A model generated the notes under the pieces. That model had not been told where the DNA came from and searched no databases. It saw only the letters and a program-made list of their open reading frames with translations. From positions 1-44,979 of the forward strand of contig NBLL01000013.1 in NCBI GenBank assembly GCA_002084355.1: a stretch of DNA of 44,979 nucleotides, in the 5' to 3' direction. Below are positions 8,262-17,554 of this stretch, piece after piece. Made by a program: the position numbers and the translations under genes. Position 1 is the stretch's first letter, and every line of letters begins with the position of its first letter. The stretch is from Bacteroidetes bacterium 4572_128. GTDB taxonomy: Bacteria > Bacteroidota > Bacteroidia > Bacteroidales > 4572-128.

Positions 8262-9155
8262 TTAATTTTTTTCAGCAATTCTAAGTTTTGCACTTCTTGA
8301 CCTTTTGTTATTTTTTAATTCTTTTTCAGATGGAATAATTACCTTTCTGTTTATAATTTTTAAATCATTAATAATATTTCCAAAAAAATCTTTTTCTATT
8401 TTGCCGTCAAAATTTCCACTTTTAAAAAATTTTTTTACAATTCTGTCTTCTAAAGAATGATAACTTATTATTACCAAACGTCCATTTTTTTTTAAAATTT
8501 TTGGCGTTTGTAATAAAAATTTTTTTAAAACTTTTATTTCTTGATTTACTTCTATTCGTAATGCTTGAAAAACTTTTGCAAGATATTTATTTTCTTTATT
8601 TTTTGGAATTGCAATTTTAATAGCTTCTAAAAAATCAAAAATTTTATTGAACTCATTATCACGACGATAAGTTGTAATTAAATTAATTAATTTTTTACAA
8701 TTTTTAATTTCCCCGTAATTTTTAAAAATTTTATATAAATTATTTTCTGTATAATTGTTTAAAATATCTTTTGCTTTTAAATTACTATTTGTGTTCATTC
8801 TCATGTCCAAAGTTCCATCAAAACGAAAAGAAAAACCTCTTTTTTTTTCATTAAAATGGTGTGATGAAACACCTAAATCTCCTAATATTCCATCAACTTT
8901 TTTTATTCCATAATAAAGAAGATAATTTTTTAAATACATAAAATTTCCATTTATGAAAATAAAATTTCCATTTTTTAAAATATTTTTTTCGGCATCTTTG
9001 TCTTTATCAAAAGCAATTAATTTTCCTTTTGTTAATTTTTTCAAAATCAATTTTGAATGTCCGCCGCCGCCGAAAGTTAAATCTATATAAATTCCTTCTG
9101 GATTAATATTCAAAGCATTAATGCTTTCTTCTAATAAAACTGGTAAATGATACAT
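8262..9155 (-). CDS. rsmH: 16S rRNA (cytosine1402-N4)-methyltransferase
   Basis: RsmH (MraW) methylates N4 of C1402 in 16S rRNA with S-adenosylmethionine. The 297-residue protein starts with the typical YHLPVLLEESINAL, has the cofactor-binding GGGGHS (residues 29-34), GILGDLGVSSHHF near 90, RGFSFRFDGTLDMRM, and the closing ISYHSLEDRIVKKFF. It is complete. In most bacteria rsmH stands at the head of the division and cell wall cluster with mraZ, ftsL and ftsI. Here none of these adjoins it and the downstream partner is a Wzi-like outer-membrane protein, so the cluster has been broken up. Confidence 0.95.
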   Translation of the reverse strand: MYHLPVLLEESINALNINPEGIYIDLTFGGGGHSKLILKKLTKGKLIAFDKDKDAEKNILKNGNFIFINGNFMYLKNYLLYYGIKKVDGILGDLGVSSHHFNEKKRGFSFRFDGTLDMRMNTNSNLKAKDILNNYTENNLYKIFKNYGEIKNCKKLINLITTYRRDNEFNKIFDFLEAIKIAIPKNKENKYLAKVFQALRIEVNQEIKVLKKFLLQTPKILKKNGRLVIISYHSLEDRIVKKFFKSGNFDGKIEKDFFGNIINDLKIINRKVIIPSEKELKNNKRSRSAKLRIAEKN

Positions 9156-9271
9156 AATTTAATTTCTATAAAAAAATTAAAAATGATAATTTATTTTAAA
9201 TTCAAAATAAAAATATATTTTTTTTACAATAAAAAATTTTTAAATAAAAATTTTTATTAAAAATATTTTAA

Positions 9272-9279
9272 TAAGTTTG
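9272..9279 (+). promoter_or_regulatory. TAnnTTTG promoter box for the glycosyltransferase-ribBA pair
   Basis: TAAGTTTG lies 18 bases before the glycosyltransferase start and fits the Bacteroidota -7 consensus. Confidence 0.5.
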
Positions 9280-9297
9280 CAAAAAATATAAAAAAAA

Positions 9298-10470
9298 ATG
9301 CTTATTTTTGAATTTTTATTCTGGATTTCTGTCACAGCAATTTTACATACTTATGTTATATATCCATTTTTTCTTAAAATTTTTTCGTCAAAAAAGAAAA
9401 TGAATAAAATTATATTTTATAGAAAAGATAATTTACCTGTTGTTTCAGTTTTATTGTCTGTTTTTAATGAAGAAGAAGTAATAGAAAACAAAATAATAAG
9501 CGTTTTCAAAACAAATTATCCCAAATCTAAATTAGAATTTATTATAGGTTCAGATAATTCAACAGATAAAACAGATGAAATAATAAAAAATTTTAAAAAA
9601 AAATTTAAAAATTTATATTTTTTCACCTACAAAAAAAGACAAGGTAAAGGTAACATAATTAATCAATTAATAGATAAATCAGTAGGCGATATTTTAATTT
9701 TAACAGATGCAAATGTTATGTTTGACGAGAATACTATTTTTAATCTAATAAAACATTTCAAAAATAAAGAAATCGGACTTGTTGATACACAAATGATAAA
9801 TAAAAATTTTAAAAAAGAAGGAATTTCTTTGCAGGAAAAATCATATATTTCGCGAGAAGTTAAAATTAAAAACATGGAAAGTAAACTTTGGGGAACTATG
9901 ATGGGACCTTTTGGCGGCTGTTATGCAATTCGAAGATATTTATATTCTAAAATTCCTGAGAATTATCTTGTGGATGATTTCTATATTAATATGAAAGTTT
10001 TTGAAAAGGGGAGAAAAGCAATTAATGAATTAAATGCAAAAGTTTATGAAGATGTTTCAAATAATTTGAAAGATGAATTTCATAGGAAAATAAGAATTTC
10101 TACGGGGAATTTTCAAAATTTATTTACTTTTTGGAGATTATTATTTCCAATTTATTCTGCGATCTCGTTTTCTTTTTTATCTCATAAAGTCCTCCGTTGG
10201 CTTGGAAGTTTTTTTATATTGATAATATATTTTTCAAATATATTTTTGTATTCTAATCATATTTTATATAAAATCAGTTTTTATTTATTAAATATTTTAT
10301 TTTTTTTACCATTAATTGATTTTATTTTAAAGAAAGTAAATATTCATATTTCTATTTTACGTTTTATAACGCATTTTTTATTTATGAATTTAGCTTTATT
10401 TATAGGTTTTTTTAAATTTTTAAAAGGAGTAAAAAATAATGTCTGGCAACCAACAAAACGAAATCAGTAA
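9298..10470 (+). CDS. Family 2 glycosyltransferase, membrane-associated
   Basis: A GT-A fold glycosyltransferase of 390 residues. An N-terminal membrane helix (about 3-26) is followed by the catalytic domain with [18 protein letters not shown] near 50, RQGKGNIIN near 113, the nucleotide/metal motif TDAN near 139, and DDFY near 225 as likely acceptor/base region. Three or four C-terminal membrane helices lie at about 280-380, and the closing VWQPTKR is common in this subfamily. The sugar donor and acceptor cannot be predicted; synthesis of a cell-surface polysaccharide is the usual role. Its last 32 bases overlap the start of ribBA in another frame, so the two are transcribed together. Confidence 0.85.
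   Translation: MLIFEFLFWISVTAILHTYVIYPFFLKIFSSKKKMNKIIFYRKDNLPVVSVLLSVFNEEEVIENKIISVFKTNYPKSKLEFIIGSDNSTDKTDEIIKNFKKKFKNLYFFTYKKRQGKGNIINQLIDKSVGDILILTDANVMFDENTIFNLIKHFKNKEIGLVDTQMINKNFKKEGISLQEKSYISREVKIKNMESKLWGTMMGPFGGCYAIRRYLYSKIPENYLVDDFYINMKVFEKGRKAINELNAKVYEDVSNNLKDEFHRKIRISTGNFQNLFTFWRLLFPIYSAISFSFLSHKVLRWLGSFFILIIYFSNIFLYSNHILYKISFYLLNILFFLPLIDFILKKVNIHISILRFITHFLFMNLALFIGFFKFLKGVKNNVWQPTKRNQ
10424..10429 (+). promoter_or_regulatory. Strong Shine-Dalgarno site of ribBA inside the preceding gene
   Basis: AAGGAG lies 9 bases before the ATG at 10439. Bacteroidota genes rarely use such a site, and few other genes in this window have one. It supports the ribBA start that overlaps the glycosyltransferase. 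Confidence 0.5.
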
Positions 10471-11683
10471 AAAATTTCAGTTTAATAGCATAGAAGAAGC
10501 AATAGAAGATATTAAATTTGGGAAAATTGTAATAGTCGTAGATGACGAAGACAGAGAAAATGAAGGTGATTTTATCGCTTCTGCAGAGCTAATAACTCCC
10601 GAAATAGTTAATTTTATGGCTACTCACGGTAGAGGTTTAATTTGTGCTGCAATTCCCGAAGACAGATGCGAGGAATTAAAACTAGAGTTAATGGTGGGTA
10701 AAAATACATCTTTGTATGAAACACCTTTTACAATATCCGTTGATTTGATAGGAGAAAATTGCACAACAGGAATTTCTGTTTTTGACCGAGCAAAAACAAT
10801 TAAAGCTCTTGTTTCGCCAAAAACAAAACCAAAAGATCTAGGAAAACCCGGACATATTTTTCCTCTGAAAGCGAAAAATAAAGGAGTTCTTAGAAGAGCT
10901 GGACATACAGAAGCAAGCGTCGATTTAAGTCGTTTAGCAAAATTACGTCCGGGTGGAGTTCTTGTAGAAATTATGAACGAAAACGGAACTATGGCTCGTT
11001 TACCTGAATTATTTAAAATTTCTAAAAAATTCGGTCTAAAAATAATTTCCATAAAAGATTTAATTAAATACAGATTAGAAAATGAAAGTTTAATAATAAA
11101 AGGTGTTGAAGTGGAAATGCCAAGTAAATATGGTGTTTTTAAATTAATTCCTTATATTCAAAAATCTAATGGATTAGAGCATGTCGCTTTGATTAAAGGT
11201 GATATTAAAGAAAATGATGAAGTTCTTGTAAGAGTACATTCTTCTTGTGTTACCGGAGATATTTTTGCTTCTGAGCGTTGTGATTGTGGTAATCAATTGC
11301 ATAAAGCAATGGAAATGATAGAAAAAGAAGGGAAAGGTGTTTTAATTTATATGAATCAGGAAGGTAGAGGTATAGGTTTATTCAATAAAATTAAAGCATA
11401 TAAATTGCAAGAAGAAGGACGAGATACTGTTCAGGCAAATCACGATTTGGGTTTTAATGAAGATGAAAGAGATTATGGTGTTGGAGCTCAAATACTTAGA
11501 AGTCTTGGAATAAAAAAACTTCGTTTGATGACAAATAATCCAAAAAAAAGAGTTGGACTTGAAGCTTACGGTTTAGAAATAGTTAGTAATGTAAATTTAG
11601 AAATAAAACCAAATTCTCACAACCGTTTTTATATGAAAACAAAAAGAGATAAAATGGGACATAATTTAAATTTCGAGTATTAA
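10439..11683 (+). CDS. ribBA: Bifunctional 3,4-dihydroxy-2-butanone-4-phosphate synthase / GTP cyclohydrolase II
   Basis: RibBA performs the two entry reactions of riboflavin synthesis: ribulose 5-phosphate to dihydroxybutanone phosphate, and GTP ring opening. The N-terminal RibB domain (residues ~10-210) has [20 protein letters not shown] and [12 protein letters not shown]. The C-terminal RibA domain (~215-414) has [18 protein letters not shown] with three zinc-ligand cysteines, NQEGRGIGL, and the closing LMTNNPKK. Length (414) and order are normal. It starts inside the preceding glycosyltransferase gene behind a good ribosome-binding site. A hairpin terminator follows. Its products feed ribH at 5597-6082 and ultimately FMN for NqrC. 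Confidence 0.97.
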   Translation: MSGNQQNEISKKFQFNSIEEAIEDIKFGKIVIVVDDEDRENEGDFIASAELITPEIVNFMATHGRGLICAAIPEDRCEELKLELMVGKNTSLYETPFTISVDLIGENCTTGISVFDRAKTIKALVSPKTKPKDLGKPGHIFPLKAKNKGVLRRAGHTEASVDLSRLAKLRPGGVLVEIMNENGTMARLPELFKISKKFGLKIISIKDLIKYRLENESLIIKGVEVEMPSKYGVFKLIPYIQKSNGLEHVALIKGDIKENDEVLVRVHSSCVTGDIFASERCDCGNQLHKAMEMIEKEGKGVLIYMNQEGRGIGLFNKIKAYKLQEEGRDTVQANHDLGFNEDERDYGVGAQILRSLGIKKLRLMTNNPKKRVGLEAYGLEIVSNVNLEIKPNSHNRFYMKTKRDKMGHNLNFEY

Positions 11684-11703
11684 AATATTTTTTTTATTTA
11701 TAA

Positions 11704-11728
11704 GAGCGAAAATTATTTATTTTCGCTC
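11704..11728. terminator. Bidirectional hairpin between ribBA and the GlmU-like gene
   Basis: GAGCGAAAAT (11704-11713) and ATTTTCGCTC (11719-11728) form a 10-bp perfect stem with a 5-base loop, flanked by T-rich sequence on one side and A-containing sequence on the other, between convergent genes. Confidence 0.75.
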
Positions 11729-11740
11729 ATTATTTTTATT

Positions 11741-12922
11741 CTAATTATTTACGTTAGAATATATTTTTTTTAAAATTTCTTTTTCCTCTTGGATTTCTTC
11801 TTCATTTTTATTACGTCTTTTCATTACAATTTCGGCAACTTCTAAAACTTTATTAATGCGATAATTAACAAATCCATTTGCACCACCCCAAGAAAATGAC
11901 GGAATAAAAACTCGTGGAAAACCTCCTCCAAAAATATTTGAACTTACACCAATTACAGTTCCTGTATTTAACATAGTATTAATTCCAGTTTTTGAATGGT
12001 CAGCCATAATTAGACCACAAAATTGCAAATTTGTATTTATAAATTTTTTTTCTTTATATTTCCAAATTTTCACTTTTGAATAATTATTTTTCAAATTAGA
12101 ATTATTTGTATCCGCTCCCAAATTACACCAACTTCCAATAATTGCATTTCCAAGATAACCGTCGTGTGCTTTATTTGAGTAGTCGAAAAATACAACATTA
12201 CTTATTTCGCCTCCAATTTTACAGCCTTTTCCGATACTTGTTTCGCCGTAAATTTTTGCTCCCATTTTCACCGTTGAATTTTCAGAAATAGCAAAACTTC
12301 CTCTTATCATTGCTCCTTCCATAATTTGCGAATTTTTTCCTATATAAATTACACCTTCACTGGCATTTAAAGTTGAAAATTCCAATTTTGCTCCTTTTTC
12401 TAAAAAAATATTTTCTTTATTTATAATTCTATTGGTAGAACTAATTTCCTCTGATTTTCTATTTTTTGTTATTAATCGAAAATCATTTTCAATTTCTTGA
12501 CCGTTTTTTTCAAAAACTTCCCAAATATTTTTTATTTGAAAAAAATCGTCATAAAAATTTTTTTTTTCAAAATTAGATATATTTTTTAATATATTTTCAG
12601 TTTCAAAATTTGAAACACAAAAAGCTATTATTGTGTTTTCTTTTATAAGAATTTGATTTAATTCAAGCGATTGAATTTCCGAAACAAGATTTTTATTCGG
12701 TAAAATAGACGAATTTATTAATACATTAAAATTTGTTTTTTTTAGAACAAATTTTTTTGACAGGTAATTTTTTGTTGAAAAAGAGCATTTTTCTTTTAAA
12801 AAATATTCCCATTTCTGACGTATTTTTAAAATACCAATTTTTATTTCTCCAACTGGACGAGTAAAAGTTATTGGAAGTAAATTTTCCCAAATTGAATCAT
12901 CAAACAAAATGTAATTTATCAT
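11741..12922 (-). CDS. Alternative GlmU-type sugar nucleotidyltransferase / acyltransferase
   Basis: A 393-residue protein of the Bacteroidota-type alternative GlmU family, thought to supply UDP-N-acetylglucosamine for cell wall and lipid A. The N-terminus ILFDDSIWENLLPITFTRPVGEIKIGILKI is the diagnostic start: first 'FDD', then 'LPITFTRPVGE'. The C-terminal half (residues ~185-370) is a left-handed beta-helix of hexapeptide repeats (IYIGKNSQIMEGAMIRG and following), with a later DHSKTGINTMLNTGTVIG segment. It is complete. Function as GlmU is inferred from family membership; a related sugar nucleotide could also be the product. Confidence 0.8.
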   Translation of the reverse strand: MINYILFDDSIWENLLPITFTRPVGEIKIGILKIRQKWEYFLKEKCSFSTKNYLSKKFVLKKTNFNVLINSSILPNKNLVSEIQSLELNQILIKENTIIAFCVSNFETENILKNISNFEKKNFYDDFFQIKNIWEVFEKNGQEIENDFRLITKNRKSEEISSTNRIINKENIFLEKGAKLEFSTLNASEGVIYIGKNSQIMEGAMIRGSFAISENSTVKMGAKIYGETSIGKGCKIGGEISNVVFFDYSNKAHDGYLGNAIIGSWCNLGADTNNSNLKNNYSKVKIWKYKEKKFINTNLQFCGLIMADHSKTGINTMLNTGTVIGVSSNIFGGGFPRVFIPSFSWGGANGFVNYRINKVLEVAEIVMKRRNKNEEEIQEEKEILKKIYSNVNN

Positions 12923-12939
12923 ATATTTTTTTATTTTTT

Positions 12940-12947
12940 CAAATTTA
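12940..12947 (-). promoter_or_regulatory. TAnnTTTG promoter box for the GlmU-like gene
   Basis: On the minus strand TAAATTTG lies 17 bases before the GlmU-like gene. Confidence 0.5.
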
Positions 12948-12975
12948 ATTTTTTTTTAATAATTTTAAATAAAAA

Positions 12976-13632
12976 TTAAAAAAAAATGGCGTTTTTTAGA
13001 AAAAATTTATTTGAAATAAAAGTTAAAAAAAATGGCGTTTTTTGGAAAAAATTTTTTTATGATAAAAAATCCGTAAAATATTGGCGTTTTTTAGAAAAAA
13101 TTTTTTTAATAAAAATTAAAAAAAAATGGCGTTTTTTGGAAAAATTTTTTTGAAATAAAAGTTAAAAAAAAATGGCGTTTTTTGGAAAAAATTTTTTTGA
13201 AATAAAATTTAAAAAAAATGGCGTTTTTTGGAAAAAATTTTTTTTGAAATAAAAGTTAAAAAAAAATGGCGTTTTTTGGAAAAAAAATTTTTTTTGAAAT
13301 AAAAATTAAAAAAAATGGCGTTTTTTGGAAAAAATTTTTTTTGAATAAAAATTAAAAAAAAAGGCGTTTTTTGGAAAAAATTTTTTTTGAATAAAAATTA
13401 AAAAAAAATGGCGTTTTTTGGAAAAAATTTTTTTTGAATAAAAATTAAAAAAAAATGGCGTTTTTTGGAAAAAATTTATTTTAAATAAAAATTAAAAATT
13501 TTGGCGTTTTTTGGAAAAAATTTTTTTTGAATAAAAGTTAAAAAAAATGGCGTTTTTTGGAAAAATTTTTTTTAATAATTTGAAATAAAAATTAAAAATT
13601 TTGACGTTTTTTGAAAAAAATTTTTTTAAAAA
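12976..13632. repeat. Tandem array, about 14 copies of a ~46-bp AT-rich unit
   Basis: Cores of TGGCGTTTTTTGGAAAAAA type start (first G of GGCG) at 12988, 13034, 13083, 13128, 13174, 13220, 13268, 13317, 13363, 13410, 13457, 13503 and 13549, with a GACG variant at 13603. Spacing is 45-54 bases. Units end with TTTTTTTGAAATAAAA-like sequence. The array fills the whole region between the divergent GlmU-like and aminotransferase genes. No gene or other feature is visible in it. Confidence 0.92.
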
Positions 13633-13638
13633 TTTGAA

Positions 13639-14484
13639 ATGAAATATATATGTTACAATGGAGATTTTTTTCTTAAAGATGATTTTAGAATAAGTTTTAA
13701 AAATAGAGCTTTAAATTATGGTGATGGTTTATTTGAAACTTTGAGAGCATCAGCAAGTGATATTTTTTTTTTTGAAAATCATTTGAAAAGATTAATAAAT
13801 GGAATGAAAATTCTTAAAATGAAAATTCCTAAAAATTTCGAGAATGAAAATTTAAAAAACCAAATTAAACATTTAATTTTAAAAAATAAGCTTTTTTCTG
13901 GAGTTCGTATAAAAATTTTAGTTATTCGTAAAGATGGAGGACTTTATACGCCAATAAATAATGAAATAAATTATTATATCTTTATTGAAAAATTACCTAA
14001 AAAAAATTATTATTTAAATAAAATAGGATTAAGAATAGGAATTTTTGATGAAATTTTCAAAGAAAAAACCTTTTATTCTAATTTTAAAACTATAAATTCT
14101 ATGCCTTTTATTCTAGCTGGAATTTTTAAAAAAGAAAATAATTTAGACGATGTGATTCTTATAGATGGAAAAAAACAAATGGTTGAAACAATTAGTTCAA
14201 ATATTTTTCTCATTAAAGACGATTTTTTATTTACTCCGTCTTTAGAAAATGGTTGTGTAGATGGAATTATGCGAAAATTTGTAATAAAAATTTCCAAAGA
14301 AATGGGCTTAAAAATATCAGAAACAAAAAGTTTAAAAAAAGTTCATTTAATAAGAGCAGATGAAGTTTTCTTAACTAACGCTTTGCAAGGAATAAAATGG
14401 GTTGCTGCTTACAAAGATAAAAGATATTTTAATAAAACAGCTAAAAAAATTATGCAAAAACTCATAATAATGAGGAATGAATAA
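13639..14484 (+). CDS. Class IV aminotransferase family protein (possible aminodeoxychorismate lyase)
   Basis: A PLP-dependent fold-type IV enzyme of 281 residues. It shows RALNYGDGLFETLR (residues 23-36), the Schiff-base lysine Lys150 in NFKTINSMP, ETISSNIFLI near 192, a phosphate-binding loop GCVDGIMRK near 212, and EVFLTNALQGI near 237. The last motif resembles PabC (4-amino-4-deoxychorismate lyase, folate pathway) and also branched-chain or D-amino acid aminotransferases, so the substrate is uncertain. The start lies only 7 bases after the repeat array. The last residues (IIMRNE) and stop codon come from an ATGAGGAAT-type element that forms a hairpin. Confidence 0.8.
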   Translation: MKYICYNGDFFLKDDFRISFKNRALNYGDGLFETLRASASDIFFFENHLKRLINGMKILKMKIPKNFENENLKNQIKHLILKNKLFSGVRIKILVIRKDGGLYTPINNEINYYIFIEKLPKKNYYLNKIGLRIGIFDEIFKEKTFYSNFKTINSMPFILAGIFKKENNLDDVILIDGKKQMVETISSNIFLIKDDFLFTPSLENGCVDGIMRKFVIKISKEMGLKISETKSLKKVHLIRADEVFLTNALQGIKWVAAYKDKRYFNKTAKKIMQKLIIMRNE

Positions 14485-14496
14485 TTCCTCATTATT
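14466..14496. terminator. Hairpin overlapping the aminotransferase stop codon
   Basis: AATAATGAGGAAT (14466-14478) pairs perfectly with ATTCCTCATTATT (14484-14496) around a 5-base loop. The same element type occurs at the 3' ends of ribH and dapF. Confidence 0.6.
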
Positions 14497-14529
14497 CATT
14501 CCTTATTTCTCTTTCACATTAAGAAATTC

Positions 14530-15830
14530 TTAATTAGATTTTTTGTATTTTGAAATTAAAAATTTGAAATAAGGTTTTTTTTTGAAAGAATAATTTATAT
14601 GTTTTTTGAAATTTAATGCGATAGCATTTTCAAAAAATTTATAAGCTTCTTCTTCATTTTTCACTATAAAAAAATACTCTGATATACGGTAATTAATTTC
14701 TGCATTTTTTATGTTAAAACATAAAGCGTCTTTTAATACATTAATAGCATTAAAAACTTGACCGTTTTCGTAGAATAAATTTGAATATTCTAACCATGCT
14801 TCAACATAATAAGGGTCTAACTTTATGGTTTTTTTTAATGACATAAATGCTTCTTCAAATATTTTTAATTCTATATAAATTTTTCCGAGGAAGAAATAAA
14901 ATCTAGTATCTTTTTTATTAAAATTTATTATTCTTTTTATATAAAATAAACTTTCTAAGAATTTAGATTTTAAAAATTTAATATATGCCATTCCAAAAAG
15001 TGCTTCTTCTAAATCTCCCTCAATTTTTAGAGATATTTTATAATATTTTTCTGCATTTTTAAAATCTTTCATATCTTTATAGCAACTTCCTATATAAGAA
15101 TATGCCACAGAATTTTCGTTTTTTTCAAGTTTCAAAAAATGTTTATACATTTTTATTGCTTCGTCGAATTTCTCCATTTCAGCAAATGTGTTTCCTTTAT
15201 TGAAATAAGCATCGCTATAATTTTCATCATTTGTTATAGCAAAGTCATAAGATTCTAATGCTTTTTTATATTCACTTTTTTTAAAATAAATTACTCCAAT
15301 TTCTAACCACGCTTCCTTAGAAAAAGGTTCTTCTTCAAGATACATCTTATAAAAAGTAATACTTTCGTCATCTCTATCTATTTTTTCATAAGTAAAAGCT
15401 ATTTCATAAATAGTATCTAAATCAGTATTGTCATATTCATGAGCTTTTTCAAAATAATCTATAGAGATTTCGTATTTCCCCATTAATTGAAAAAACATTC
15501 CAATTGTATGCAAAATAAGACCTTTTTCACTATTCTCGTTTCTTCTATGCTGCTCAAAAAATTCAAAGCATTTACTGCTTGTCCTTTTTTTAAAAAAACT
15601 TGTGCTTTTTTCATTTCTAATTCTATAGAATTTGGATGCTGCGCACAAGCAAGTTCTACAGCTTCAAAAGCTTCTTTTACTTTATCTTCATAAACATAAT
15701 AATCTATTATAAGCTCAAATTCAAAAATATCAAAATAATGCTTTACATTATTTTTTTTCATATTTTCATAACGAATAACATAAATTTCTGCCTCTTTCTT
15801 ATTGAAAAATTCATCTGAGTTTCCTTTCAT
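14530..15830 (-). pseudogene. Tetratricopeptide-repeat protein, split by one frameshift
   Basis: A TPR protein of a type common in Bacteroidota, expected to act as a protein-interaction scaffold in the cytoplasm; no specific partner is known. The N-terminal part (15830 to about 15540) has YFDIFEFELIIDYYV, which is typical of the family's start, and the first repeats. The C-terminal part (about 15540 to 14530) has around eight further repeats with the A/G/Y/A pattern (for example ALESYDFAITNDENYSDAYF). The parts are joined by adding one base in the T3 run near 15539-15543, which gives a continuous protein of about 430 residues. The lesion is a single-base indel and may be a sequencing error. 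Confidence 0.75.
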
Positions 15831-15932
15831 TTTTATTTATTTAATTTATATTAATTTAATAAAATTTAAAAATAAATTTTTTTTATAAAAAAAAATTATT
15901 CATTTTTGTAATTTATATTAAATAAATAAAAT

Positions 15933-15940
15933 TAATTTTG
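15933..15940 (+). promoter_or_regulatory. TAnnTTTG promoter box for the lipoprotein cluster
   Basis: TAATTTTG lies 45 bases before the first possible start of the lipoprotein gene. A TTTG at 15905-15908 could be the upstream element, though the spacing (24 bases) is longer than usual. Confidence 0.45.
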
Positions 15941-15985
15941 TAAAAAATTTATATTAAAAAATTTAAAAATAAAAAATGTTGTATT

Positions 15986-16843
15986 ATGAAAATTTTTTTA
16001 AAAAAAAAGTTATTAAAAACTATGAAAATACAATATATAAGTTTTTTACTAATTTTTTTTATTGCGTGTCAAGATGTAAAAGAAGAAACTGATGATTTTG
16101 ATGATTCAGGTTTTATAGCAGTTGAAACAAAAAAGCATCTTCGGGTAGTTGAGAAAATTTTTGCAAATATGCCTTCTCATAAAGAAATGTTATCTTTTGT
16201 AAAAGGTACAGGTGAAATTTATAATGATACGATTTTGAATAATACAAAAAACATTTCTAATTATTTTTCTAATTATAAAAAAGCTGTTAATTTAGGAACT
16301 TACGGTGCTGATATTTCTTATTCACGTATGTATGACCAGCTTCAGGTGAGTATGAATTATTTAATAGTTATACAAAAATTAACTAAAGAAATTGGAATAC
16401 CTGAAAAAATAACTGCTTCGGCAATAGAACGTTTGCAAAATAATTTGAATGATCAAGATTCTGTTTTAATAATTGTTAAAGAAACTTATAGAACAACAGA
16501 TAAATTCTTAAAAGAAAATGAAAGAGGAAGCACTGCGTCTTTAATAATTTTTGGCGGATGGATGGAAACTTTTTATATTGCGATAAGATTATTTGACGAA
16601 AAAAATCCAAATTCTGTTATTTTAGAAAAAATAATTAACCAAAAACAATCTTTATATAATTTATATGAATTACTTTTATTTTATAAAGAAGAACCTGAAG
16701 TTGAGAAATATTTAAAAGATCTAAAAATTTTAATGAAAAAATTTGGCTCTATAAGTAATGATGAAAAATTAGAAGAAAAGATTAAAAAAGTTTCTGATAT
16801 TAAAAAATTAATTTCAGAAATAAGAACAAAAATTGTAAAATAG
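15986..16843 (+). CDS. Putative lipoprotein, paralogue of the gene at 17555
   Basis: A secreted lipoprotein of unknown function. The likely real start is the second Met at 16022, which gives a standard signal peptide (MKIQYISFLLIFFIAC) with the lipobox ending in the cysteine to be lipidated. The mature part is helical and acidic at its start (EETDDFDDSG). It shares a clear pattern with the protein at 17555-18421: KKAVNLGTYGADISY, a pair of helices, then LQNNLN and a FLKENERGSTASLIIFGGWMET region. No function is recorded that I recognise. The outer-membrane protein gene follows after 5 bases, so these genes form an operon. Confidence 0.75.
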   Translation: MKIFLKKKLLKTMKIQYISFLLIFFIACQDVKEETDDFDDSGFIAVETKKHLRVVEKIFANMPSHKEMLSFVKGTGEIYNDTILNNTKNISNYFSNYKKAVNLGTYGADISYSRMYDQLQVSMNYLIVIQKLTKEIGIPEKITASAIERLQNNLNDQDSVLIIVKETYRTTDKFLKENERGSTASLIIFGGWMETFYIAIRLFDEKNPNSVILEKIINQKQSLYNLYELLLFYKEEPEVEKYLKDLKILMKKFGSISNDEKLEEKIKKVSDIKKLISEIRTKIVK

Positions 16844-16848
16844 AAGCT

Positions 16849-17412
16849 ATGAAAAAAAATTTTTTATTTATTCTAATATTTTTTTTTAACTTTTTTGCTT
16901 TTTCGCAAGAAAAATTTTTATTAAAGAATAAAAATTATTTACAATTTAATTTTGGTCTTGCATATCCAAGTGGTAATTTTGCGAAGAAAGATTTTTTCAA
17001 TAAAAAACATGGTTTTGCTTTACGAGGTTTTTCAACAGATATAGACATAGTTCATTTTTTTATAACAAATTTAGGAATGAATATAAGGATCTCTGCCATT
17101 GGAAATTCTTTGGATTTGGGAAAAATTGGAGAGTTGTATTTAAAAGAATATGGAACAAAAATTGAATTTGTAAAAGGAAATTATGATTTTATTTCTTTGA
17201 CTACAGGTTTAATTTTTGAGAAAGAACTTTTAAAAGATTTGTTTTTATCAACAAAAATTTTATCTGGAGTTTTATTTGCTTATCAAGATGAACTAATTAT
17301 CAAAACAAAAATACAGATAAACGACTCTACTTTTGTAAAAGAACCTATTTTATTTAATAAAAAATCGTCTTCTGTTGATTTACCTTTTATTTTAAATATC
17401 AGCAAAATTTAA
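16849..17412 (+). CDS. Outer-membrane beta-barrel-like protein, C-terminus out of frame
   Basis: A 187-residue secreted protein with a signal peptide (MKKNFLFILIFFFNFFAFSQ) and strand-rich sequence such as NYLQFNFGLAYPSGNF, as in small Bacteroidota barrels. The frame stops at LNISKI. Immediately beyond, another frame (17402-17485) encodes AKFNVNNEKTKIDIK and then FKINIGISYNY, which looks like the last strands of a barrel. The gene is therefore frameshifted near 17398-17404, perhaps with loss of some strands, and the full locus probably spans 16849-17485. It lies between two paralogous lipoproteins, which suggests that the three work together at the outer membrane (inference). Confidence 0.6.
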   Translation: MKKNFLFILIFFFNFFAFSQEKFLLKNKNYLQFNFGLAYPSGNFAKKDFFNKKHGFALRGFSTDIDIVHFFITNLGMNIRISAIGNSLDLGKIGELYLKEYGTKIEFVKGNYDFISLTTGLIFEKELLKDLFLSTKILSGVLFAYQDELIIKTKIQINDSTFVKEPILFNKKSSSVDLPFILNISKI

Positions 17413-17554
17413 TGTAAATAACGAAAAAACAAAAATTGATATAAAAATGTTCAAAATTAATATCGGAATAAGTTATAATTATTAATTAATAAAATTTGTA
17501 TTTTTTGAAATTTTTTTTGAAAAAAAATATTTTTTAATAATAAAAAATTAATAT

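Noticed and set aside
9156-9297. FMN riboswitch or other leader for the riboflavin genes
   Set aside because: No conserved FMN riboswitch elements are visible upstream of the glycosyltransferase-ribBA pair or of ribH.
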